Source: Liolophura sinensis (Eukaryota > Mollusca > Polyplacophora > Chitonida > Chitonidae). From it: DNA of 64,000 bases. Location of the stretch: positions 11,248,163 to 11,312,162 of the forward strand of contig NC_088297.1 in assembly GCF_032854445.1 (NCBI RefSeq), written 5' to 3'. Under the pieces are notes generated by a model. That model made no database searches and was not told where the DNA came from. It saw nothing but the letters and a program-made list of their open reading frames with translations. Both the position numbers and the translations under genes were made by a program. Every line of letters begins with the position of its first letter. Within the stretch, counting starts at the first letter, position 1. Positions 25,601 through 40,600 of this stretch are shown in pieces.

Positions 25601-28600
25601 GGCCGCTTCTACATTTCCAGTAGTAGGGAGGACACACTGGGAGCAGTCAAAGATATTTGTTCATTCATTATTTAAATAGCAATGAGATACCGACAGAAAT
25701 CCGAAGTGGGACGTATTACGTCATTTCAGTGACGTTGAACATTCCACTGCTGCATCAACAGTGCGACGTCACAGTGGATAGACCATACACGTCACATATA
25801 AAACAGTAGCACGCAACATTGTTTTGCGTCGCGCTACAGAACGCTTGTGACATGCAAGTCCTATGTTACACTAGCGCCACCTGTTGTGAGAGGAAAATCT
25901 GCAGTTACCCTATTTATTTGACGTTCGTCGCAAAAGACGTCGTTATAAGACTGGTGATAAAGTGATAAAACTTACGGTCGTTATCGCACATTTTCCTTCA
26001 GAACAACTTGGTTTCAAACCCCATAAGAAACCTCATTTTCTCCTCCTACGCTGAAGAGCTTGTGAACTAAATATGTGCTTGAAGAGCAGAAACATAATGT
26101 TCATGAAAAAGTGAAGAACCGATTACACCAAGTTACAGAGAAACAATGACGTATTACAGAGAAGAACAGAAAATAGTACATACATTGGACATACTCACAG
26201 AGAAACACTGACCTATTACAGAGAAGAAAACACAAAATAGTTCCCCAATTGGACAAACTTACAGAGAAACACTGACATATTTCAGAAAAGAACAAAACAT
26301 TGTACACCGATTGGTACAACTTATTTTGGACGATCAGTCTTCCTTATTGTGTGAGTGTAGTGTAAAATCTTATAAAAATGTGTGATATGTAAAGTGAAAT
26401 CTCACCGTCACAGTAGGTTTCGTCACTGTTATCGTGACAGTTGTTGACTCCGTCACACCACTCCTCCTGATAGACACAGGCGCCATTGTTACAGCGAGTC
26501 TGACCAATGGCACAGACTGTGACAAAAAAAAAAAAATGATTTGTTGGCTAAACATTTAAGAAATGTAGTCAAACAAACCGGAAAGAGTATAAAAACCAAA
26601 ATTATGAATATCAATGAGACTGTTGCAAAAACGCCTGTCCATATAATTATCTTAACCAGCATGTCACACTCACGTCCTTGTGGAACTGCGAAGCTATATA
26701 CAGTCGTTTTTAGAGAGTAAGGAAAATAGGTAAATTATTTAGATTTATAACTTTAATAAGAAACAATCACGAATGCACATTGGAATGTCAACTTCCATCA
26801 ACTGTGGACAAAGATTTGCAGATGTAGGCCTACGAGATGTAGGTAGCGTCATTTATACAAGTACATTTAATATCTCCATGGTACATTTTCGGAGGCGTCC
26901 TTGGTCGAATGGGTTAGCACGCCAGCACGGCGCACTGGACCAGGTGTCTCTCACCAATGCAATCGCTGTGAGTTAAGTCCAGCCCATGCTGGCTTCCTCT
27001 CCGGCCGTACGTGTGAAGGCGTTTCAGCAACCTGTTGATGGTCGTGGGTTTCCCCTAGCCCGGACACTGCTCGTCTTTCTCCCACCATAATGCTTCATGG
27101 CCGCCGCCGTATAAGTGAAATATTCTTGAGTACCGCGTAAAACACCAGTTAAAAAAATATAATACATATTTTAGCTCTCTCAGTAGATCCGCCTTACGTC
27201 CAAACAGAAGTTTAACAGAGTGGATAAAAATGTTCTATTTTATGAATGTTGATTCCTCCAATATAGGCATATCGTCACTTCATTTCATGGCCGGATTCAT
27301 GCGACACACGGTCCACCCAGTGAAATGCTCCTGCGGTCAAAGTTTTCACCTTTGTAGGTCCCACTTTTGCGTACGCGTGCACTTATTTCATATCTCTACA
27401 TATGCACTTACCACAATTGGCCTCATCGGATACGTCATCCACCGTACTGGTCAAGCAGTCAAACTGACCATTACATTGTCGATATTTGTTGATACAAACC
27501 CGGCTGGTCTCACACCGGAAACCAATTTTGGAGCAATCTGTAATACACAACAGAAATATTGTTGATTTAGTTACAAATGTGGTTCAGTTAACACATACTT
27601 AACGTCAAGCTGGTTCGCCTGCCGCTTTCAGTCAGAAAGATGGTCAGGCTGCTAGACAAGGGCAGTAGTTTATTCTTGGACAGTCAAATTTCTTTCGTGC
27701 GGACTTAAACCGGACCGCCATCATGTACATAATGTTTTTTCGTTAAACACCAAAGTATTGAGAGAGCAAAACGAAAGTGCGATCCTCGACCACAGCTAAA
27801 TGCAGAAATTCATCCGCTACAAACAACAGGAAAACTCTGCACATCCATCTATCTGTCAGAAATGACGAAACGTTTACAGAATTTCCCGATTCAGATTCAT
27901 TCCAGATCTAAATCGCCGCAAAAAATAAATGTGTTTATGCTTCGTGCTTGGCCAACGACCAAATTGCGGACAAAATGTCATCAAAAGCAGTGCATTAATT
28001 TTCCCGTAAAGTGTATGGCCAACATGAGATTAAAGGGCGGCAAAAAACATAACCTTCTTGACGGAGTTGAAAACACCTATAGATAACTTGCACTCATTGT
28101 GAATGTTTAGCAAAGGAATTTCATTATGCAGTGCGCATAGTAAACGCCTTCTCCAGACTAGACCATTATATTCTTTTGTTAAGGACGTAAGTCACATAGA
28201 ATTAACTGATATACGGGGCTGGCAGGTAGATTTCATGTCATGTAGATCATGTAGATTTACTTGTGCGTGAGATACGGAGATTATAACATCTAGACTTCCA
28301 GACATGAGATAAAGGATACAGGGGTAATAACATCAATTTATCTGAGATACAGAGGTGATAACATCAACTTACCTGAGATACGGAGGTGATAACATCTACA
28401 CTTATCTGAGGTACGGAAGTGATAACACACAGAACACACTGACAGATACGGAGTTGATAACACCTGGCCTCCTCACCTGAGCAGTTGTCTTCGTCACTAT
28501 TGTCACCACAGTCCCTCATCCCATTACACACCTGTGACTTCTTCACGCACAGACCGGTCACTTTACACTTGAACTCCGTGTTCTCGTCACAATTAACTAC

Positions 28601-31600
28601 AAGGAAATATAAATCAGCATCCTCAATACCTGAGTGGAAGCCTTCAAGGTCAAACCAGATTCGACTGTTTCTGGTGGCAAAATGTATGTGGGGAAAGACT
28701 GAATAAGATATTTTCTTCTTAATGGTGTGAAGGAGGTATTCCAGAGGTATGTACCAAGAATGCTCTGTTATCTGTTTTGGAAATGGGTTACTCTTTGCCA
28801 TGAAATGGGGTGTCGAGTACAATTATCTATACTGTCCGATTGCGTTGCATTACTGGTATGCTTCGAAAGCGTCGTTGCAAAGGCTGGTTTGTACAAAAAA
28901 TTACAAGACATTAGCAACTTCCAAATTTACAGCCTTTCCACAAAGAGGAGAAACTCACAGCAATGAAGACCTTCATCTTCTCCATCCGGGCAGTTTTGTA
29001 TCCCATCGCAGACATGCGCAGGTTTGACGCACACTCCAGAATTTGGGCACACGAAATCATGAGCTCGGCAGGCTATGCAGTGAAAAACTATTTAGTCATG
29101 CGAATATTCGTCACCGATAAGGACATAGAACAAAGGTATTTGGAATCTAACTTGTCGCCAATAAGACATGACGTAATAGCTGCGTAATTCACTTTTTGCT
29201 TCTAGTGCGCTGCTTGACAAAACCATCTCCTAGTGATGATCATGACAAACCCCACAGTCTTTTATTTTTGGTTTAAAAGAAAAGTAGGCATCGGGGTAAT
29301 ATACATTTCATATCACCGCACAATGCTCTTTTGAAATATGTAGTATTCAAATACCTTTTCACGATATTTTTCTACGGCAGTGAACATACCTTAGTTCATA
29401 ATGAAAAACTAGCTTTTGCAATAATCCAGGTTTATATGTGTATTAGACTGGAAGTAAATGTAGCCAATGAAATGCTCGTGCAGATATATACTGGGTCGGA
29501 TATGCACGTCTGGAGGGTACTGCATAGCCCAATTGATATCCTTCAGATACGGCTACTTCCAAGCGTACAAAGGGTAACTTCGGTAACATCTTGTCATTAT
29601 TCAAGTGCCTTCTTTTAAAACAAAGAATTACTTTACTGACATTAACACAAATTTAATACGAGCAAAGCTATAGATATTTCAGAAATATATAGTCTTTATT
29701 AGGCCATTTTTGCAAACGTGAAGGTGAAAATGAGTGTAAAATGAGACACAAGAGGATACTTACTGCAGTTGACTTCGTCTGAGGAATCTTTACAATGAAT
29801 AGCGTAATCACACCTATAGAGGATACTAATGCAGTCCCCGCTACCGCATATGAAAGTACTCATATGGTCACAGCACTCTCCCTCTGATATACCTGAAAAG
29901 ACGAAACAGTGTGTCAAAAAGCGAAACACACAGAGCTCCCCTATGTATAATGTGTGGACTACTGGTGCTGGGAATCGAAATGAGGCAGTCTAATTTAATA
30001 AAAGACGGACAGCACAGAGAGTAAGCCAAAGCAGCGACGACAGTGTGGCAACGGGCAAAGGATGACACGTGCACGTGAGCGGTGAAATCCGGCCTCTTGT
30101 CAATTTACTGCATTTTTTCCAAACTGTTTATGTAATGATGACATAGTCGCAAATTACACGCCTATTCGAGACCAATCAAAACTTTTCTGCACATTAAACG
30201 ATTGATTTTCTCGGAAAAATACACAGATTGAGAGGGGACGTCCTATTTCTTAGAACAGAGATCACCATCTTTGTTCTGTATATTTAATTATTTATTTATT
30301 AATTTGATTGATGTCGAGTATGCTCAGCGAGTATACCCAGCGAGAATGCCCTGGTAAGTGTCCGGTTTTGTTAAGGTGTACATTAACGAATTGACAAAGT
30401 CAGTACTATTCACACCTCCGGGCAAAACTATACCAAAATGTGTTTTCTTCTCGGATTTTTTGATGCCCCATAAAAATATTTAAATTAGGATAAAATACGG
30501 TGGACTTTTCGGGCCACATCTAAATCATGTGACGTCAGATCGCTTTCGTCGTAAGAATTTCCTTTATTTGTCTGCGGAACATTTTGAAAAAAAAGGTTAT
30601 TTTCTTTCACATCACCTCTTATGATCTACCTTAGGGTCATTCTAATATGTCTCATTTGATTTTTAGGCGTCTTAAAATAATGTGAAAACATTTTGGACAA
30701 TATGGTCTCAGAAAACCGACATTAGGAAAAATAGATTTTTGTGGAATTTCTCGGGAAGAGAAAACGTAAAAACGATAATCTGAAACATTACTAGGCACAA
30801 TTCGGTGTTGCCTCTCATTTCAAGCACTATGTATTTTTGACTTCATGTACCCTTTAAGAATTAACATGCAAAAAACTGTCAGAAATTTGATTCTGAAAGA
30901 CCTCACTAATCAAGCCTTTATGCTAATCTGATCATGTATAACCTTCCTGGCACCCTAATGCTGGCCTCCGTCGTATAGGTGAAATATTCTTGAGTACGGC
31001 GTAAAACACCAATCAAATAAATAAATAAATGAATAATCTCAACATTTATATTCATGTCTGTCCTTCAATTTCCTCCCCAAATACCATTGCCAGATGTATT
31101 GTTGATAATTGAACATTAGAGACATCATAATCAGGTAATGCACTCTGGACACTTACCTGCACAGCAGTCTTTCTCCTCATCACACCTTAAGGCCTTATTA
31201 ATGTGGCAATATTGCGAAGCGGACTTACAGGACAAATGGCCATCTTTTGTGCACGTGTACGAAATGTTCTCAGGGCAGCCTGAAACATTCAGTACAGAAC
31301 AGAAAATTGAAATCAACAACAGGAGACAAAGAAACAACAGAGAACATGCGATAGAAGGCACAGCAATACACACCACAAAACGGTAGAAAACGCAGTATAG
31401 AACACAATACCAAACATGCAGTACAGATCACTATATAAAACACGTGGTGCAGAACACACTAAAAACCATCAAGTGCAGAATACAATACAAAACACCTAGT
31501 ATGGAACATTATATAAAACACGTAGTATAGAATACAACACAAGAAACGCAGTGCAGAACACAATACAAAACACACAGTACATCACACTTTATAAAACACT

Positions 31601-34600
31601 GAGTACAGAGCACAATACAAAGCACGCAGCGCAGAACACAATTTCAAAATCACAGTGCAGAATACAAACAAAACACACAGTTCAGAAAACAATACAAAAC
31701 ATGCAGTGCAGAATACAACACAATACACGCAGTACAGAACACAATAAGAAACACACAGTGCAGAACACAACAATTTAGAAAACAGCAATATAGAATGCAA
31801 CAGTACAGAACATGGCACACAACAAATTATATACAAATGAAATAGAAATAGAGAAAGACAGAACAACAAAAGGGTGTAATCTCATCCTGTAAAGCACTAT
31901 GAAAACAACGCAATACACTAAAAGTGATAAATGACAAGAAAAGCGGATTAAACGGAAGTCGACAGCAACCTCGGCGTGGAAGTCGACGTAGATTTATAAT
32001 GATCAAAATTTTCACCGAATTTTACTTGACAGCCATTAGCATCCTGTCATGGGCATATGAAGAATCAACGATGAAATGATGAGGTCAACTAAGTTTATTT
32101 ATTTTTTTATTTGTCAATGATCAGAGTTTTAGGCCCTACTCAAGAATATTTTATTAATGCGACCAGCATTATGGCGAGAAAAAAACGACTGGTCGAGAGA
32201 TTCCCCCGGTTTCCTCACACCGCCATCGTATAACTGACATATTCTTGAGTACAGTGAAAAACATCAATCAAACAAATAAATGAATGAAAAAAAAACAGAA
32301 AATAAAAAAAAAACTTATAGTACATGGAATTTTACGGTAACACAACAGTCATGGCTGCGTATATTTGTGAAACTAGGCAGAATTTCCTTTGTTTCGAGGT
32401 GGAAACGTACCACAGTCCAGTTGTTCATCCGATCCATCTGGGCAGTCCTCTTTACCATCGCAGAAGAGTTCTGCATGACGACAAAACCCTCCACACGCCA
32501 CCTGATTCGAGCGACACCCTGAAAAATATAACATATACACGTTACATGTACACACGTATAATGTTAAAGGATATACATGAAAACGAACCCTAATTTAAAA
32601 GAAAATGTTAAAGGATAAACATGAAAAGGAACCCTAATTTAAAAGAAAATGTTAAAGGATATACATGAAAAGGAACCCTAATTTAAAAGAAAATGTTAAA
32701 GGATATACATGAAAAGAACCGTAAAATAAATTTAAGATTATGGTTTAAAGGGAAATAATGAGTTACCAAAAAAATCAATTTGAGGTATATTTTGTGTATC
32801 TTATCAGGCCCTCTATTTCATGCATATTTTCCGTGAATGGTTATAAATAATAATAAAAAAAACGTGGTCGATTCAAAACGGATTAAATTTTTTCCTGTGC
32901 ATTTATAGATTTACACATTTATAGACTTACAGTTGGTTTGTACGTGTATATGCGAAAAGCTGATTTAAATAAGGTGTTCTTTAGTTGCGACGAATAGCTC
33001 TATGGAAGGACAGTGATGTTGACGTTGTAGATGGTGTCCCTCTACTTGGGCTGCAGTTGTGAAATGCGCATGCGTCGCAGCCTGTGACTGAACGTCGGCC
33101 ATGTTTCTTGTTTACTTACGACAATCTTTCTCGTCTGAGTAGTCCCCGCAATAGTTCCTGCCAGAGCACGTCAAATGGCACGGGATCTCCCTACCATTCT
33201 GACACAGGAACGTGTCACCAGGCATACAATATTGTGTTGTGGTCGCTTAATTGACAGAAATTAAGACATGCCGGTTAATCACAGGCCAGTGGAACATTGT
33301 TACAAAGGAGAAAAATAATGCATGTATACCAGTACAAAAGCAAGCTATAACATTTGATCTATCTGACAGGTCTTTAATACGACGGCGGCTATCATTATGG
33401 TGAGAGGATACCAGGCAAAGCCCGGGAGAAACTCATGACCATCCACAGGTTGCTGACTTCAGCATTAAAAACAAAAACACTACATAATACACACAAGTTA
33501 ACTTCGAGCTCTGAAAATAAAAACCAATAGCCATTCAATGTTAGACTGTTATGGTTGTGAACTACCGCTTTTCAAGTACAACTATAGATATACCTGTATA
33601 TAGAAAACAATTCGTGATCAATATATTCCTCTTCGGAAATGGTCTATGGCTTTTTCAATATTAGCCAATCAAGACATGCATTAGTAGATGTATGCAATGC
33701 TTCACGTTATGATTGGCGTGCATATGGCTTAGATCTTTACTAGTATATCTTCATTCAATAAATAACTTTCTTTAAACAAATAAATAATTTTTGCTGCCTC
33801 AGTGGAACCCAACCCTAAAAACACTAGGGAGTAACAGAGGTTAGCACTTTCAAAGTACTAGGCCTGAATTATGTTTGCACCCGGGTCTCTAGCTTAAAAC
33901 AAGCGTACAGTTGCCATGGATTCGACATATCGCAATCACCCGATGGACGTATTTCCTTGTGTTATATTCCTTATAGTAGCGCATGCGCGCGCTGTACGCT
34001 CACTTAAAGGAAAAGATTTTCATACTTTCAGGGTTTTTTTTCTTTAGATTTTTGTGAAGAGAAATATAAGCGTTCAAACATTTGAATTCTAATGTGGGAT
34101 TACCATCGGATTTTAGGAACTCTGACGTCACATTAAGTTTTTTCAAACTCTAATCTGGACACTGAATGTTGGAATAACTATTTTTAACCATGAATAAAAG
34201 ATTACTGATAAAGTATTCACCCAAATCCCTTTCTTCTGATGAACATCGGGAAAAAAGTTAATGTGACGTCACAGTTCCCAGATACCATCAGTATGGCTCA
34301 TAAAGCACACCATAGTATTCAAATATTTGAATGCCTTTCCACAGTCTTGAAAAAATATGAAAAAAAAATACGCTGGAAGGAGTAAGATATGTTGTTTTTC
34401 TTTCACTCTGGCCTGGTGTTAAAAGTGGCCTGTGTCAAGAGATGTTTTGAAAAAAGTAGGACCAACCGACGTACCAACGTACCAACCGACGAGTTTTATG
34501 GTTTGTCTGTGGTCAGCTATTATAACATTGTTATCAAATCTGTCCCCCGCTATTATGCAATTTAGACAGAGAACACTGACAGGGTTTACATTTCCGGTAG

Positions 34601-37600
34601 ACTTACAAGCAGCAGGACATTCTCCGGGGTTAAAAAGAATCTCGTCAACAATCATGTGACCCGCCAGACAGTCGACAATAAGGGACAACGGCCCGGTGCC
34701 CGTGGGTATCTTGACCCGTGTAGTTACCCAGGAGATTGTGGACGGACCCCGCCCCTTCACGTGGTACAAGTGCCCCTCCGGTGACGTCAGGGTGAAGTTT
34801 CCCGAGGACGAGTGAACGATTCTGAGACACCCACCCTTGACCAGTTCCGGAGTGTAGGGGAACAGCAACTCGTTGATGGCCAGGTTCGTTCTGCAGCTTT
34901 GTGGAACGAAGTATAGCATGACACCTAGAACAGAACATAATTACAGACTTACAGCGTAAAGAGTAAAACTTGAGTGTAAAACGACAACAGTGTGATAATT
35001 GCTAAATGGTCACACCTAACCTGTGAAATAGGGCCTCCTGCTAATTTAACTCAGTTATAGTTTTATTCTAACTGTTCATGTAAATGCTTAAGTAGCAGCA
35101 AACTCCACGCCTCCTAGCACCATGGCTTAAGCACAATTAGATAAAAAAAAATTGTTACCAACATCAAATGAACAGCGGACTCAGTTATTTATTTATATAT
35201 CTATTATAATATCTAGTTACTGATTGATTGATTAACTGATTGACTGATTTTCTTTTCTTTATCCAATCGTTGTTTAACGCCTTCCCCAAGAATGTTTTTT
35301 CACCTACACGATGACCGTTAGTTTTATGGTGAAAGAGTTCCCAGGGCAAGTAAACCACCCATCGACCTTACGCAAGGTACTAGCCCACTTTTACAAGTTT
35401 GACGTAAAGATCAGGGCATCGCATTGGTGTAAAAAAGTAGTCTTTGGTGAGACTGTGCTGACTGTCGCATGAGCATCGTCGACAGCTTTTTGTTCCTTAC
35501 AGCATAAACAGTGAAACCAGAGAAATGATTTTTTTTTTTTTTTGATTGGTGTTTTACGCCGTACTCAAGAATATTTCACTTATACGACGGCGGGCAGCAT
35601 TATGGTGGGTGGAAACCGGGCACAGCCCGGGGGGAAACCCACGACCATCCGCAGGTTGCTGGCAGACCTTCCCACTTACGGCCGGAGAGAAAGCCAGCAT
35701 GAGCTGGACTTGAACTCACAGCGACCGCATTGGTGAGAGGCTCCTGGGTCATTACGCTGCGCTAGCGCGCTAACCGACTGAGCCACGGAGGCCCCCCCCC
35801 CCCGAGAAATGATGAAAGTGTGACAGTAGGTATATGATGAGATCTGACATCTTGTTAGTTTACCTAAGTTACAGTTTTATTCCAACAGTTCCTTTAAAAT
35901 GTTTTTTTAAAAGCTGCATCGTACACGCCGCCAAGCACCACTGCTTCAGCAGAAACGGTTATTAACAAATTATTTATCTGATAAGTGTTATACGTCGTAA
36001 TCAGGAATATTTCACTTCTTGAGGGTGGCCAGCATTATGGGCAGAACCCGGGGGCAACTCACGACCATCAGCAGGTTGCTGTACGTCCTTCACACATACG
36101 GCCAGAGAGGGAGTTGAACTCTCAGCGACCACATTATGAGAAGCTCCTGAGTCAATGTGCCGCGCAGAAGAGAATACAGTGGGCATCAGAATCCATTATT
36201 GCACGAAGTACTTTGAACGGAAGTAATTATTAACACAATTACCTGATTGTAATTAACCTTAAGCATGCTTAGATTATAGGGAAGATGCATGCGAAGTTTC
36301 ATGGTAATCGGTTCAGTACTTTTGAAATTTATTTATTTATTTGACCGGTGTTTTACGCGCTACTCAAGAATATTTCACTTATTCAACTGCGGCCAGCATT
36401 ATGATGGGAAACCCACTGCCATGCGGACGTTGCTCGTACACCTTCGCACTTACGGCCGGAGAGGAAGCCAGCACGATATAGACTTGAACTCACAGCGACC
36501 GCATTGGTGAGAGGCTCGTGTGTCATTGGGCCGTGCTGGCGTGCTAACCCCAGTTGCATGGACAAAATCTGAATGCATGCAAAAGCACTATTATGCGAAG
36601 TCCTAAAACAGGGTAGTTATGAAAATATGTAATTATTTAAGCTGATACATGCACAAGTTCAGATGAAAGACAAGAGGTGTGGTAATTTTCATCAAAGTCG
36701 GCGCAGTTTTTTGGTAGATGCATGGACAACATCGTGTCTACAGACAGACGGACAGACAGCGTGATTTCAGTAAACCCCCTCAAACTTCGTTAAGTAGGGT
36801 ATAATAAGAAATTGTGACGGATTCATGGATCACTCTTCATGCTTTTCCTTTAAGGCAGGAAAAAGTGTGTGAGAATATACCCATACTTGAAGCGTTGACT
36901 TACCGCTCGTATTGTACTTGTGGTCACTTCGCGGCACATTGAGCCGGAAACTCTCCTCCCACGTAAAGTCTGTCTGTATCTGTGAGGCGTTACCTCGCTT
37001 CCATGGGGAGAGCCTGCTAACGCCCGCGTACCCACATGAATGATGGTCGTCAAAGGTGCACGAGATGCTAACGTTGCCTAAAAAAGAAGAATTAGCATAT
37101 GTTGTTGACACGTAGGTCAAGCAAGCAGACAGAAAGATAAGTCACGGTAATGTAAGATTATTTTGCATCAGGCAGTTTGATATATAGTTTTCAACGATAC
37201 TGTGCTTATACCAGTGCTGTAAAGTTTATTTATTGACAAAACTCCCACAGTTAAATATACAAGGATCTTAACAAAATCTAAGGCAGAAGCAGATCTGATC
37301 AAAAAACATTTGTCTGGGGGCAATTTTGTCCTAGGGAAGAATACATTTTTGTGTCTCCATTTATTAAAATAATGACTTATTACCAGGAAAACTGTGACTC
37401 TTATTTGCAGATACCATGAAAAAGACATTCAGTGCATTTTGGTTCAATTTAAGAAGAGTAGGAGATTCTTCTAATAAAAGAAAGGCTTTTATCAACAGAT
37501 CTACTTGCTCAAAACGTGCAAAACTTGCGTGAACTAAAATGCCAGGTAAGAGTGCCACGAGATCTGACTTAACCCAAATCGTTTTCGCGAAAAGAATTGG

Positions 37601-40600
37601 GAAGAAAAACCACACCTGAACAGAGGGCGCTCCACTCGTCACTGCCATCAGGACAATCGGCTACACCGTCGCACATCAAAAAAGGGTCAAGGTCAGTGCA
37701 GCCTGCATGCGGATAGGCATTGCAACAAGTTAAAACCTTTACCTGCCTACATTACGCGTGATGTATTGTTATAATTTTTATTAATTTTGGCACGAGCCAA
37801 TTTATAAAGTTCGTCCAAGACGAGGACTAGAGAGCCATACTTCTTTCTCTGAACTGTTAAAGACAACAAGAAAACTCTCAGATCATTTATCCAGGGAACA
37901 TAAGTCCATTGCCGACATAGCTAGCATTTTTTGGGGGGTATATGTGAGTACAGCAAAAACAGTAAAACCAGAGAAGTGCGACAGTGTGAAAGTTAACAAA
38001 TGGTGACAGGTAACTGTTGAAACGCGACTTCTTGCCAATTTACCTCAGTTAGGGTTTTATTATGATTAATCATGTATATTCGTACAGTAGTAGCGTATAC
38101 ATCGCTCAGCACCATGTATTCAGCGGACTTAGGGTATGCAGTGATATTAGCTGCAATTTATTAGACGCCACTGGTCTAGAATTTCTCAAATACTGTGTTG
38201 TCATTACATTTAATATACACTCACATGGAGACCATTATTGAATGGAGCTAATGAAATAAGAAACATATGTTTCAGTGTTGATAAGAAATAGTGAAGACCT
38301 ACCAGGGTTTGACACACAATCTGTTTGTTCTTCAATCCGCTTTATTCTGATGGAAGCCTTGGCTCTCAAATTGAAATATGACAAAAAATGCACCCTCTGC
38401 AAGCCTTTGGAAGGTAATATTACAGATATGGCTTCGGAATTTGCAGAATAGGCTGACAATGAAGTCCACAGTCGTCGCCTTATGCCAGAGGTGTCTTCCC
38501 CAAATATGGCCAGTGGTGTGTGCAAGGGAGACAATCCGTCCATATCAACCTTCAAGCATGTTTGCGAACAGCCACCCGAAGTCTGCAGACAGTCTAATGG
38601 AGGGGAGACCATGTGAGCTATGTCAGTGAAGTCACTCTGCAAGCTGAAAACGCTGGCAATACCCTCGAAAGATTCTGCGTCTGCAACACAAGGAAATGGA
38701 AATACAGGTGTAAAACGAGTTTTGAGCCGGTATATATTAACGATTTGACATCACGAGGAAATACATGACAATTATGTGTCGAAAGGAAATAATCTTACAT
38801 GCCTAGATTTTTTTCTATACATGTACATGTATGGTGCCGGGTACACAGAGCCCGGCTGATTCTAATCAAAATTTAAGTTCCTCGTCACAATGCTCAGTTT
38901 TTCAAGTGGAAGTTAAATTTTTTACAAATAAGATAGCATTTATCAGGTGGTCAAAGCTTCAATTTCTGGCGCCCAAAAAATAAGGTCGGAAATCATACTT
39001 TCAATTGCACAAATTATTTCTTTTCTTGGTGATAAAGTATGGTATAGAGCATTGTTTAACTTTAAACAAATGCGCGTTTGAAATGGCAGCCTGTGGAATC
39101 CTTAAGACCTAGGCCTACATGTTTATTCTCAATGGCACTTGTTTCAGGTTAACGTTTCACTGGATTAAGCGTTACTTTCAGTAACCATTTTACGACATTA
39201 TGCCAGTCTATTTTTTCAGTAAGCCTATCCCAAAGCCTTTTCATAAAGAACAGCATATCCATGTTGACAAGCGAAGTTGAGAATATTTCTTCCAGACCGG
39301 TGAAGTTGCTGTCAGACAGGCAGGTAAAATAAAAGCTGAATAAAAAAACATCCTTGGCAGAACTAGTGATTCTCTAGATCTTGTAATTTCAACATTGTTC
39401 ACAAGATTTTCGGAAAAATAAAATGTAACGATATAATCCCTATAACTGTTTTAGAGGCCCAAGACTTATCGTTATTAAAACAGCTGAAACCCACACAGAA
39501 CATAAAAATGTCATCTAAAGCTTTATAAGGGGTCAGTCAGCTTATCTGTAGTTCAGGTGCCTTACCAGGTTCTTCTCTTTTCCCTTCACAAGTGAGTCCC
39601 AGAACGCTAAATTCACCACAGTTCCCGACATCCCACAGGTTGTCCGAACAGTCAGAGACGTCGGATTCTGACCCAGAGCACTGAAGCTTGTAGATCAAGA
39701 ATCTGCCTGTGCCACGCCCATATAGGAGACAACAGTGAAACTGTACGAAACTGAAAGGAAATACGAAAAACGCAATACCGAAATGTTGCGATGAAATACG
39801 CTTTGACAAGGAATTTTTCTTCCATAAGAAAATTCCGTAAAACGGTCCTGAAACTAGATATCCTTAGTAACAGACGTCGTGTGTAAAAATAAATTGTCCT
39901 CCTAATGTTACAGCATTGGGAAATGACTATTTTTGAATTTTTGTCAGCGTAAGTGGTGTATTCATTTGAATTTTCAGGTTTCCAGATAGTGTGAGTATTT
40001 CTGTAGAGTTTTCTTGAAGTTGTTTTATTTTTATATAACCAGGGCGTACTGCTCACGGACGAAGTGGAAAAACAAGCGTCTTTTATGCTTCAATATAAGA
40101 CTGGTCATGTTTGTTTCGCAGACCATAGGGTGATCACGTGATGTCCAACTTCCGGGACGTCTGACAGAATATGAAATGCAACGTTTCATGAATTATATAT
40201 TACGTTTATTTCGTGTCGTAACATGAACGATTAGAAATAAGATTTTCGGCTTCCTCGTCACGGAAGTTTAGATTATTTAAATATAAGTAGGACTTTTATC
40301 ATATTTCAGCTGTCAGTCCTGCAACATTTGCAAATGATCGTTTAACAGTTACCTCCCCTGAGTCCATAAGGACGTGACCGGGAGGTGTCAGTTGTGACAT
40401 GAACTCACATAATTGCTATATTTGTTTTGGTTTACTGGTTGCTTGGTTTAACTTTGGAGTAATCCGTCACATAGTGCAAGTGTTTTTTTTTTTCAGTTTC
40501 CAGCTCACCAACAAATCTAAAGTGTGAACAGCGAAGGTCAACCGAAATGACAATAACAGGATTGCGCCATTTTAGGCCTACTGGTTGAAGAAAACAAATT

